From contig JAABSL010000022.1 of the NCBI GenBank assembly GCA_011390415.1, positions 1 through 35,791 on the forward strand: DNA of 35,791 nt, read 5' to 3'. A program made the position numbers and the translations under genes. Position 1 is the stretch's first letter. Each line of letters starts with the position of its first letter. The notes under the pieces were generated by a model that saw nothing but the letters and a program-made list of their open reading frames with translations, did no database searches and was not told the origin of the DNA. Origin of the DNA: Desulfobacteraceae bacterium (GTDB lineage: Bacteria; Desulfobacterota; Desulfobacteria; Desulfobacterales; Desulfosalsimonadaceae). Of this stretch, positions 29,007 to 35,791 are shown piece by piece.

Positions 29007-29149
29007 AGCAGGGTATTGAAAAACGTGATGAGCGCCGCCAATGCAAGGCAAAATTAAACGAAAAAGCGGAATTTATGCTCATAAATGAGCATTTTGAGGA
29101 GAATTTTAACGCCGCAGTGGCAAGCGCAATAGTTTTTCAACATCCTGCT
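29007..29149. mobile_element. MITE-like element, 143 bp imperfect palindrome
   Basis: Terminal inverted repeats of 18 bp match at 16 positions: AGCAGGGTATTGAAAAAC (29007-29024) and the complement of 29132-29149. Inside, the two halves are also partly complementary (29031-29056 region with 29108-29126), and the centre is a perfect 18-base palindrome (29075-29092). The whole can fold into one long hairpin. It has no coding capacity, as expected for a miniature element moved in trans. The right end overlaps the uvrD stop codon. No target-site duplication is obvious. No second copy is in this window. Confidence 0.75.
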
Positions 29150-31022
29150 ATCCGGCATACGGATCAATCTCGGAAAGTTCCGCGATAAACCGGCTGGTGT
29201 TGTTATACTGACCTTTCCGGTAACTGGCAGAGGATATATAAAGATACTGTTCCGCCCGGGTCATTGCCACATACATCAGGCGCCGTTCTTCCTGTATTTC
29301 GCTTTCCGAATCCTTTGATTTCCAGTGGGGAAGCAGATTTTCCTCGCATCCCACCACAAATACCGTATAAAATTCCAGCCCTTTGCTGGCATGCATGGTG
29401 GAAAGGCTGACAGCGTTGCCGGCATCTTTTTCATCGTCTTTGTCTTCTTTTACCAGGGAAGCGTCTTCCAGGTAATCCAGCAGGGTGGGATATTGCGATG
29501 CGGAATAAATCAGCTGATCCAGGTTTTCTTCCCGGGCCGTATAATCATTGGCGGTTTTTGAATACTTTTGCAGGTAATCCAGATAATTGGCGCGATCCAG
29601 CACTTCCCGGACCGCGGCATCCGGCAGCATGTTTTTAATGTCATCGAGCAGCGCCAGCAAGGTTTTCATGGCCCGGTATACTTTGTCCGGCAGCACTTTG
29701 TGCTCAATGGCTTTGCGTACGGCGTCCTGAAGACTCATGTCCCCTTCCCGCAGGGCGTGAATTTTTTTGATCGTTCCCGGTCCGATGCCGCGCTTGGGCG
29801 TATTGAGCACCCTTTCAAACGCTGCATCGTCTTTTTCAAACACCGCGGCCGTGAGATAGCAGGTAATATCCAAAATTTCCTTGCGTTCGAAAAACCCCTT
29901 GGCGCCCAGCATTTTATACGGAATCCCCGCGCTCCGGAATGCTTTTTCAAAGCTCAGGGAACAGAATTTGGTCCGGTACAGAACCGCCATATCCTCATAC
30001 CGGATCCCGCCGCCGGCCAATAATTTAATTTTTCTGGCCACCCATCCGGCTTCTTCATCGTCACTGTAAAAATCATGGATTTCAATCAATCCGCCGCTCT
30101 TTTCAGAATAGCATTCCTTGTCCACACGGTGCTTGTTAAAACGGATCAGCTCATTGGCCGCATGGACGATTTCGTCCGCGGATCGGTAATTCTGTTCCAG
30201 ACGGAAAATCTGCGATCCTTTATAGTTGTTTTCAAATTTAATGAAATGATCCACATTACTGCCCCGGAATCCGTAAATCGCCTGCCAGTCGTCTCCCACA
30301 CAAAAAATATTCCCGTTGCCCAGCAGCAGCCGGGTTAGTTCCTCCTGCAGGTTATTGGTATCCTGGTACTCGTCCACGAGAAGATATTTAAACAGGGTCT
30401 GATACTGACTCTGGATTTCCGGATAATCGCGAAGCAGATTCCGGGTCTTTAACAGAATATTGTCAAAATCCACCGCGTTTTTTTGAAACAGTTCTTTTTC
30501 ATACGAATCATAGATGTCCCGAAGATCGCCGTACATCATCCGCCGCTGGGCATCAAAATAAGCACCCAGGTTTCCGTGATTTTTGGCATTGGAAATATGC
30601 GACCGGATGGGATAGAGATATTTCTTGTCAATATTGCGTTTGGCCAGAATTTCTTTCACGATTTTCTGCTGCTGGTATTCGGAATAAATCTGAAGCGGTG
30701 TCTGATATCCCAGAACATGACAATGCTGCTTCAAAATCCTGAAACAGGCGGAGTGATAGGTCCGGACCCAGGGAAACCGGTCGGCGGAGAACCCGGTCAA
30801 CTCCACCAGCCGCGATTTCATCTCTCCGGCCGCTTTGTTGGTAAAGGTAATGGCCAGAATGCTTTCCGGGGCATATCCGTTGTCAATCAGATAGGCAATT
30901 TTGGCAGTCAGGGTTCTGGTTTTTCCGGAACCCGCACCGGCAACCACAAGTGCCGGGCCGATATATTCAACTGCGGTTTTCTGCTCAGGAGACAATTCAA
31001 TGCCGGTGCTGCCATATGTCAT
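29148..31022 (-). CDS. UvrD/Rep-family DNA helicase
   Basis: Superfamily 1A 3'-5' helicase of 624 residues, similar in size to Rep and shorter than UvrD/PcrA. Motifs in order: Q motif LSPEQKTAVEY, Walker A AGAGSGKT (28-35), ITFTNKAA, Walker B LVDEYQDTN (about 215-223), motif III region CVGDDWQAIYGFRG, EQNYRS, STMHASKGLEF, and motif VI YVAMTRAEQYL. The role is unwinding in repair or replication restart; Rep, PcrA and UvrD cannot be told apart here, so no symbol is given. ATG at 31022 is chosen over an upstream GTG at 31058; neither has a clear Shine-Dalgarno. The TAG stop is formed at the edge of the MITE-like element, so the native C terminus may have been altered. Confidence 0.93.
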   Translation of the reverse strand: MTYGSTGIELSPEQKTAVEYIGPALVVAGAGSGKTRTLTAKIAYLIDNGYAPESILAITFTNKAAGEMKSRLVELTGFSADRFPWVRTYHSACFRILKQHCHVLGYQTPLQIYSEYQQQKIVKEILAKRNIDKKYLYPIRSHISNAKNHGNLGAYFDAQRRMMYGDLRDIYDSYEKELFQKNAVDFDNILLKTRNLLRDYPEIQSQYQTLFKYLLVDEYQDTNNLQEELTRLLLGNGNIFCVGDDWQAIYGFRGSNVDHFIKFENNYKGSQIFRLEQNYRSADEIVHAANELIRFNKHRVDKECYSEKSGGLIEIHDFYSDDEEAGWVARKIKLLAGGGIRYEDMAVLYRTKFCSLSFEKAFRSAGIPYKMLGAKGFFERKEILDITCYLTAAVFEKDDAAFERVLNTPKRGIGPGTIKKIHALREGDMSLQDAVRKAIEHKVLPDKVYRAMKTLLALLDDIKNMLPDAAVREVLDRANYLDYLQKYSKTANDYTAREENLDQLIYSASQYPTLLDYLEDASLVKEDKDDEKDAGNAVSLSTMHASKGLEFYTVFVVGCEENLLPHWKSKDSESEIQEERRLMYVAMTRAEQYLYISSASYRKGQYNNTSRFIAELSEIDPYAG

Positions 31023-31286
31023 TTTATATAACCATTTCCATTTATTATAAACGCCCACACCAGAAGTTATCGCATGAGCGCCCGGGGTTTAAGGGATTGG
31101 AAGAACTAATCAGACGTTTTCACAGAGGTCAACATAAATTTAAAATCAGAAAACGACTTGCCTGGTCACACGTTACTTGGTATCACCAAAACTGATCAGG
31201 GATCAATCCGATTCTTAAATTTCAGATGAACCAAAAGCATCAATTGTTTATGGATCTCACAACCGGCTGCTTCGAGAGGAATTTAA

Positions 31287-32393
31287 ATGACAGTGAAAAA
31301 TAAAAAAATAATTGCACTCATCGGTCTTTTTGCCATCATTTTTTTGATCGGGTACTGGCTTTTCCCCAAAGATCAGGAAAAGACCGAATATATATTTGAT
31401 AAAAGCTATAATATCAGCCTGGAAGACGTCAAAAAAGCCAGGCAATCATTGCCAAAAGACACTTCTGTTGGTGAAACAGCGCCACCGGAAGCCGCAGCTG
31501 TTGATTCCCAAAACTCACAGGACAAAGTAACGCCGCAGGAACCGGGACTGGATCTCAGACAGATATTCGGCGAAGGCCTGATCAATTCCTATACCACTTT
31601 AAAATATTTTAAACATATTGAACATCTTTTCAGGAAATCCTCCACCCTTGGCGAACACTTTGATGAAGTGAAAAAATATTTATTTGATCAATTTTCCGAA
31701 AAAGAGGCCCAGACGCTTTTTGATACCTACAGAACCTATTTGCAATGCGAAATGGATCTGATGGACGAATTCCGGAATCTGACCAGCGCCAAATCCACGG
31801 AAGAAGCCATTGAAACATTAAAACAGATCCAGGCCTTCCGGCGGGACCGAATGGGGACTGAACTTGCGGACAAGCTGTTCGGCGCGGACGTAAAAGCAAA
31901 GGAATATGCGTTCCGGCGGGCGGATATTGTGGGTGATGATACACTTTACGGTGAAACCAAAGAAGAAATGTTGAAAAATTTAAACCAGGATATGTGGGGA
32001 GAAGACGCCCTTGCCATTGAAGAGCACCCGAATGACTATAATCGATACAAGGAAAAACTCCTGATATACGAAAAAGACCTTGAAGAACTGGAATCCGAAG
32101 AACTGCGTCAGGCAAAAATCAAGGAATTCAGAAGTGAATTTTTCACACCGGAAGTCGTTAAACGGCTCGATGAAGTGGATCAGCAGATTGCCACTGAAGA
32201 GCAAACGGAAATGGCGTATCGGGAAAAAGAAAAAAAGATTCTTGAAAATACCGGCCTGACGGAAGAAACAAAGAACCAGAAAATTGAAGCCCTGCGCAAG
32301 GAAATGTTCGGAGAAGAAGCCGAAGCGTTTGGCCGCCGGGAAACCATGCGGCTGGAACTTGAAAGAATGGTCCGGGAGAACCAGAAAAAATAA
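31287..32393 (+). CDS. Lipase chaperone (Lif/LipB-type foldase), divergent
   Basis: Inner-membrane-anchored periplasmic foldase of 368 residues. An N-terminal membrane helix (about 8-25) is followed by a Pro/Ala/Glu-rich linker (to about 85) and a wholly helical domain. Residues about 190-240 (RRDRMGTELADKLFGADV, YAFRRADI) and the C-terminal KNQKIEALRKEMFGEEAEAFGR match the repeated helical blocks of Lif, where LRxxxFG-type motifs recur. The family hallmark RxxFDYxLSA near residue 105 is degenerate here (KYFKHIEHL), with the Asp-Tyr pair lost. Lif genes usually sit next to their lipase; no lipase is found within this window. GAGAGGA precedes the ATG. The upstream gap 31023-31286 shows no strong promoter. 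Confidence 0.75.
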   Translation: MTVKNKKIIALIGLFAIIFLIGYWLFPKDQEKTEYIFDKSYNISLEDVKKARQSLPKDTSVGETAPPEAAAVDSQNSQDKVTPQEPGLDLRQIFGEGLINSYTTLKYFKHIEHLFRKSSTLGEHFDEVKKYLFDQFSEKEAQTLFDTYRTYLQCEMDLMDEFRNLTSAKSTEEAIETLKQIQAFRRDRMGTELADKLFGADVKAKEYAFRRADIVGDDTLYGETKEEMLKNLNQDMWGEDALAIEEHPNDYNRYKEKLLIYEKDLEELESEELRQAKIKEFRSEFFTPEVVKRLDEVDQQIATEEQTEMAYREKEKKILENTGLTEETKNQKIEALRKEMFGEEAEAFGRRETMRLELERMVRENQKK

Positions 32394-34040
32394 TTATTCT
32401 TTTCTGACAACCACCCGGATCAATGCCATTACCAGGGCCAGGGCCGCTCCGGCCAGTACCAGATTCCCGTGACGGGTATAAAAACTTAACTGATCCATGT
32501 TAACGAACTCACCGTCAACGCGCTCTTTTGTAAAAAGGCCGCTCCGGGCCGCGATTTCACCGGTCGGTGCAATCACCGCAGATATCCCGCTGTTGGATGC
32601 ACGCAGCAGAAACCGCCGGTTTTCAATGGCCCGCAAACGGGCGGCGTTTAAGTGGATGTACGGCATGGGGGAATCGCCGAACCATGAGTCATTGGAGATG
32701 TTGACCAGATAAACCGCACCGTCTTTGACCGCCTGACGGATAAAACCGGAATATAAAATCTCAAAACAAATGGATGTGCCGGCCATTCCGCCGGGGGCAT
32801 CAATGCTGACAGGCGTTTGCCCCGGTTTAAATTCAGCGGGGGCGTTATAATAGGTATCCAGCAAATCAATCAGCGGAGAGGTTTCGGCATACGGCAGCAG
32901 AATATGCTTGTCATAGCGGAGCAGGCGGCCGGCACCGGAAATAAAATAGGCTGAATTATACACCGCATCCTGTTCATGGTCGGTTTTTAAGCCGCCGGAT
33001 ATGAGCAGGGTATTTTTTCCGATATACCGCATGATCTCGACAAACAGGGCATCATTAACCTGGGATGATGAATTTAATATGGTTTCCGGCCATACAATGA
33101 CCCGCCGGGTGGCGGACGTGTCAGGCTTGCCTGCCGGGTCAAACGGTTCACCGGATATTTTTTTTTGCGGTTCCAATGCCGCACTGCCGGACAGTTCAAG
33201 ATAGCTCTTTATCCGCTGATAAAAACCCATGCCGCTCCAGCGTTCTTTGGTACTGAAATTTCCCTGAACCAGAACCGCCGGCACCGAATTGCCGGCTTTA
33301 AACTCATCTGCCGCCATTTTTTCGATTTGCCCCAACCGGTAACTGCCATAAACCGGCGGCCCCGCGACAAACAACACAACCAGCCCCATGGCAAACACCG
33401 CATTAAAAGCAGAACCCTGATGATTATTTCCGGAATCTTGTCCCTGGTCGTGATCTGGGTGTTCATATTGACTGATCCGACGAGAAGGGGAAAAATTGAA
33501 CTGTTTAATAGCATAAACAAACAGGGAGTTAACAGCCACCGCTAAAAACATCACCCCGTAACCACCGGCTATGTCGGCGATCTGAATAAACGCCGTAAAC
33601 GGCACAAGGGCATATGCAATTGCGCCCCAGGGGATTAAAAACGAAAACAGGCTTTTTAAAAACTCCGCCAGCACCCAGAGCGACGGTACCACCAGGGCAT
33701 AAAAAAACAGATGATTTTGGTGCAGAAAACGATATACAACCGCAAATGCGGAATACAGAATGACCACGGGAAAAATAACGCACAGAAAAAAAAATAAAAC
33801 CGATTTGGCAAACGGAACTTCATAATGATTTAAAAGGGTAAAAAAAACCCAATGTCCCATTCCCAGGGCATGCCCCACGCCCCATAAAATGCCGTATACA
33901 AAATTTTTGAACCCCGAGTCCGCATTGTCCAGTGCCCAAAAAAACGGGGCCAAAGAAATAAAGGCCAGCCACCACCAATCAAATTTTGGAAATGATGCCG
34001 CATACAGTGTGGCGGAAATAAGGATAAAGAAAATATTCAT
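32394..34040 (-). CDS. lnt: Apolipoprotein N-acyltransferase
   Basis: Inner-membrane enzyme that adds the third acyl chain to the N-terminal Cys of lipoproteins, the last maturation step before Lol sorting. The 548 residues have about six N-terminal membrane helices, a periplasmic nitrilase-like domain and a C-terminal helix. The catalytic Glu-Lys-Cys triad is visible as E319 (VWPETIL), K378 (YDKHILLPYAE) and C425 (TSICFEI). A hydrophilic loop at about 183-210 (His/Asp/Gln-rich) precedes the last helix of the membrane part. The start is fixed by an in-frame TAA 9 nt upstream, though no Shine-Dalgarno is seen. Its stop codon directly abuts that of the convergent lipase chaperone gene. Confidence 0.97.
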   Translation of the reverse strand: MNIFFILISATLYAASFPKFDWWWLAFISLAPFFWALDNADSGFKNFVYGILWGVGHALGMGHWVFFTLLNHYEVPFAKSVLFFFLCVIFPVVILYSAFAVVYRFLHQNHLFFYALVVPSLWVLAEFLKSLFSFLIPWGAIAYALVPFTAFIQIADIAGGYGVMFLAVAVNSLFVYAIKQFNFSPSRRISQYEHPDHDQGQDSGNNHQGSAFNAVFAMGLVVLFVAGPPVYGSYRLGQIEKMAADEFKAGNSVPAVLVQGNFSTKERWSGMGFYQRIKSYLELSGSAALEPQKKISGEPFDPAGKPDTSATRRVIVWPETILNSSSQVNDALFVEIMRYIGKNTLLISGGLKTDHEQDAVYNSAYFISGAGRLLRYDKHILLPYAETSPLIDLLDTYYNAPAEFKPGQTPVSIDAPGGMAGTSICFEILYSGFIRQAVKDGAVYLVNISNDSWFGDSPMPYIHLNAARLRAIENRRFLLRASNSGISAVIAPTGEIAARSGLFTKERVDGEFVNMDQLSFYTRHGNLVLAGAALALVMALIRVVVRKE

Positions 34041-34109
34041 AGGAAATTACACGGCACGTTCCGAAACCGGCCTTGATCATCGTCTCGGCCAGGGATGATT
34101 AATATAGTG

Positions 34110-34206
34110 GGGACAAATGGCATTCGTCCCGCTTCAAAATTCCAAAACGCCCCAACGGAAAACGCGGATGGCATTCCCTGTTATTGCGGGCGTATTCCAT
34201 ACGCCC
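34110..34206. repeat. Cluster of hairpin repeats beside ugd
   Basis: Three related sites in 97 bp: an inverted repeat 34110-34130 (GGGACAAATG-G-CATTCGTCCC, one mismatch), a degraded copy around 34165-34177 holding ATGGCATTC, and a perfect hairpin 34188-34206 (GGGCGTAT-TCC-ATACGCCC). The first two share the ATGGCATTC core with 28950-28968. The last one touches the ugd stop codon and could act as its mRNA 3' end. The whole interval 34041-34206 lacks a gene. Confidence 0.7.
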
Positions 34207-35535
34207 CTAAAGCCTTCCGACACCGAAATAACTGAACCCGGCTTCTTTCATCTGCCGGGGGGAGTAGAGGTTTCTGCCGTCAAAAATCACCGGCGCGTTA
34301 AGCTGTTTTTTGATTGTCTTAAAATCCGGATTCCTGAACTGGTTCCAGTCCGTGGCAACTGCCAGGGCATCGGCGCCGGCCAGCACGTCATACTGATCAT
34401 CCAATATTTCCACCAGCGGATTGTCCGCAAGCAGTTTGCGGCTGTTTTCACCGGCTGCCGGATCATAGGCCCGGACTTTCATTCCCGCGTCCGTCAGGTT
34501 TTTTATAATGACCAGAGACGCGGAATCCCGGATATCATCGGTATTGGCTTTAAAGGCCAGGCCCCACAAACCCAGAACTTTATTTTTTACGCCGCCGAAA
34601 GCTTCAAAATAATTATGAATCTTTGCCGCCAGCTTGAGCTTCTGCCGGTTATTGACTTCATCCACCGCGGTCAGCAGGGTCGGGGTATAATCGCGGCTTA
34701 CCGCCGTCTGGATCAGCGCATTTACGTCTTTGGGAAAGCAGGAACCGCCGTACCCGACCCCGGGATAGATAAAGTGATAACCGATCCGGTGGTCCGCGCC
34801 GATGCCGATCCGCACATCCTTGATGTCCGCCCCCACGGCTTCGCAAATATTGGCCATTTCATTTATAAACGAGATCTTGGTGGCCAGCATGCAGTTGGCC
34901 GTGTATTTTGTCATTTCTGCGCTTCGGATGCCCATGGTAATAAATTTGTCCCGGCTCCGGGCAAAGGGCGCATATATCTCTTCAAGGACTTCAATCGGCC
35001 GGGGGTTATCGGTCCCGATAATAATCCGGTCCGGTTTCATAAAATCGCCGATGGCATCCCCTTCTTTTAAAAATTCCGGATTGGACACCACATCAAAATC
35101 AATATCAACGCCGCGTTTCTGCAATTCATTTTTGATGATCTCACGAACATTATCCGCCGTCCCCACCGGCACGGTGGATTTATTAATGATAATTTTATAT
35201 TCTTCCATATGCCGGCCCACCTGGGCGGCCACATCAAAAACATAGGACAGATCACAGGATCCGTCCGGGTTCGGCGGGGTTCCCACACAATTGAAAACCA
35301 CCAGGGAATCTTTCATGCCTTCTTCGATACTGGTTGTAAAATTCAATCGCTTGTCGGCCAGGTTGCGTTTGACAATGTCTTCAAGGCCGGGTTCATAAAT
35401 ATGAATGCCGCCGTTGGTCAATGTCTCGACCACCGCATGATTAATATCCACGCAACACACCTGATTTCCCATTTCAGCAAAACACGCGGCAGTCACCAGA
35501 CCGACATAACCGGTGCCGACAATACAAATATTCAT
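34207..35535 (-). CDS. ugd: UDP-glucose 6-dehydrogenase
   Basis: Oxidises UDP-glucose to UDP-glucuronate with two NAD, supplying precursors for surface polysaccharide or LPS. The 442 residues show the N-terminal Rossmann GTGYVG (7-12), NCVGTPP, INKSTVPVGT, SNPEFLKEGD, the Lys210/Asn214 region (MTKYTANC) and the catalytic Cys266 in GYGGSCFPKD. GDP-mannose dehydrogenases share this plan; UDP-glucose is the likelier substrate from GVGYGGSCFPKD and overall similarity. AGGAGA lies upstream of the ATG at 35535. The TAG stop is followed at once by a hairpin repeat. No sugar-polymer gene cluster is visible in the window. Confidence 0.93.
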   Translation of the reverse strand: MNICIVGTGYVGLVTAACFAEMGNQVCCVDINHAVVETLTNGGIHIYEPGLEDIVKRNLADKRLNFTTSIEEGMKDSLVVFNCVGTPPNPDGSCDLSYVFDVAAQVGRHMEEYKIIINKSTVPVGTADNVREIIKNELQKRGVDIDFDVVSNPEFLKEGDAIGDFMKPDRIIIGTDNPRPIEVLEEIYAPFARSRDKFITMGIRSAEMTKYTANCMLATKISFINEMANICEAVGADIKDVRIGIGADHRIGYHFIYPGVGYGGSCFPKDVNALIQTAVSRDYTPTLLTAVDEVNNRQKLKLAAKIHNYFEAFGGVKNKVLGLWGLAFKANTDDIRDSASLVIIKNLTDAGMKVRAYDPAAGENSRKLLADNPLVEILDDQYDVLAGADALAVATDWNQFRNPDFKTIKKQLNAPVIFDGRNLYSPRQMKEAGFSYFGVGRL

Positions 35536-35791
35536 CCGAAAAATTCTCCTTGTAAAAAATATTTTTAAACGATCAGTTCAGGCAAAAGAAATTTGCAGAA
35601 AACCGTACAACATCCGCCGTATTTTGAAAAGATTTTTAAAATTGTAATCTGGTCATGCACTCAAGTTGACCAAAAAACAGAAAAAATCATGCCATCACCG
35701 GCAGGCACGGCGGCCCGCCCTGCATGGCGTTGTGACAGCTTCCCAGAGTCGGCCACCGTGCCGGCTGGCCGGACTTATCGAAGCTGAAAAA
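35536..35791. other. Upstream region of ugd, no supported gene
   Basis: The half next to ugd (35536-35690) is AT-rich, while 35690-35785 is distinctly GC-rich. The GC-rich part holds an imperfect 13-base inverted repeat (GCAGGCACGGCGG near 35701 with CCACCGTGCCGGC near 35753, two mismatches) around a long loop. Two minus-strand frames run in from beyond the window and stop near 35660-35700, so the end of another gene is possible, but neither translation looks like a protein I know. Confidence 0.3.

Noticed and set aside
28896-29149. Possible CRISPR array in the repeat-rich gap
   Set aside because: The repeats are palindromes and terminal inverted repeats, not regularly spaced direct repeats with unique spacers, and no cas gene is present.
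30950-31195. Basic open frame ending HVTWYHQN on the plus strand, considered as a gene remnant
   Set aside because: Half of it is antisense to the helicase gene and the rest matches no family I know. It has no ribosome site, and I cannot separate it from chance.
34117-35070. Plus-strand open frame of 317 codons
   Set aside because: It lies wholly antisense to ugd, whose motifs are complete, and its translation shows no family features. Long antisense frames arise from the codon usage of the true gene.

Overview
The window reads as a piece of chromosome from a sulfate-reducer-type deltaproteobacterium (phylum Desulfobacterota, probably Desulfobacterales). The evidence is the 5' third of a 16S rRNA gene with a Desulfobacterales-like V1-V3 region, RNase Y in a Gram-negative cell-envelope context, an F-type ATP synthase operon with b and b' subunits but no a/c genes, an acyl-CoA dehydrogenase fused to rubredoxin, and a DUF362 ferredoxin. 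No plasmid, phage or CRISPR content was seen. Almost all of it is core housekeeping sequence, and most genes lie on the minus strand.

Layout, left to right. 1-518: 5' part of 16S rRNA (minus, cut by the window edge), with leader and promoter directly behind tyrS. 771-4644: zapB-zapA, the 6S RNA gene, rny and tyrS, all minus. 4706-5461: a stand-alone GlmU-type uridylyltransferase domain. 5492-5528: strong terminator. 5586-11531: atpF'-F-H-A-G-D-C, tightly packed, with a good sigma70-type promoter upstream. 11773-12876: rodA. 13142-14251: plus-strand DUF362 ferredoxin. 14343-15680: acyl-CoA dehydrogenase/rubredoxin fusion. 15785-16031: a complete-looking 37-codon gene unit with near-palindrome, Shine-Dalgarno and terminator. 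16189-22232: glnS, mrdA (PBP2), mreD, mreC, mreB. 22442-28326: eno, LolA-like periplasmic protein, pyrG, ldcA and a beta-lactamase-fold hydrolase. 28471-28875: unknown winged-helix/coiled-coil protein (plus). 28896-29149: small hairpin repeats and a MITE-like imperfect palindrome touching the uvrD stop codon. 29148-31022: UvrD/Rep helicase. 31287-32393: lipase-chaperone (Lif) homologue with no lipase beside it. 32394-34040: lnt. 34110-34206: more hairpin repeats. 34207-35535: ugd. The last 256 bases hold no gene I can support.

Envelope building is the common theme. MreBCD, PBP2 and RodA form the elongasome; ZapA/ZapB assist the divisome; the GlmU domain makes UDP-GlcNAc; LdcA and its neighbour probably recycle peptidoglycan; Lnt, a LolA-like protein and Lif act on lipoprotein or exoprotein maturation; Ugd makes UDP-glucuronate.

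I did not find a new multi-gene defence or mobile system. The most novel-looking items are the 37-residue acidic protein gene, the MITE and hairpin repeats that supply or abut stop codons, and the orphan divergent Lif. All functional statements come from motif recognition by eye; no database search was possible.
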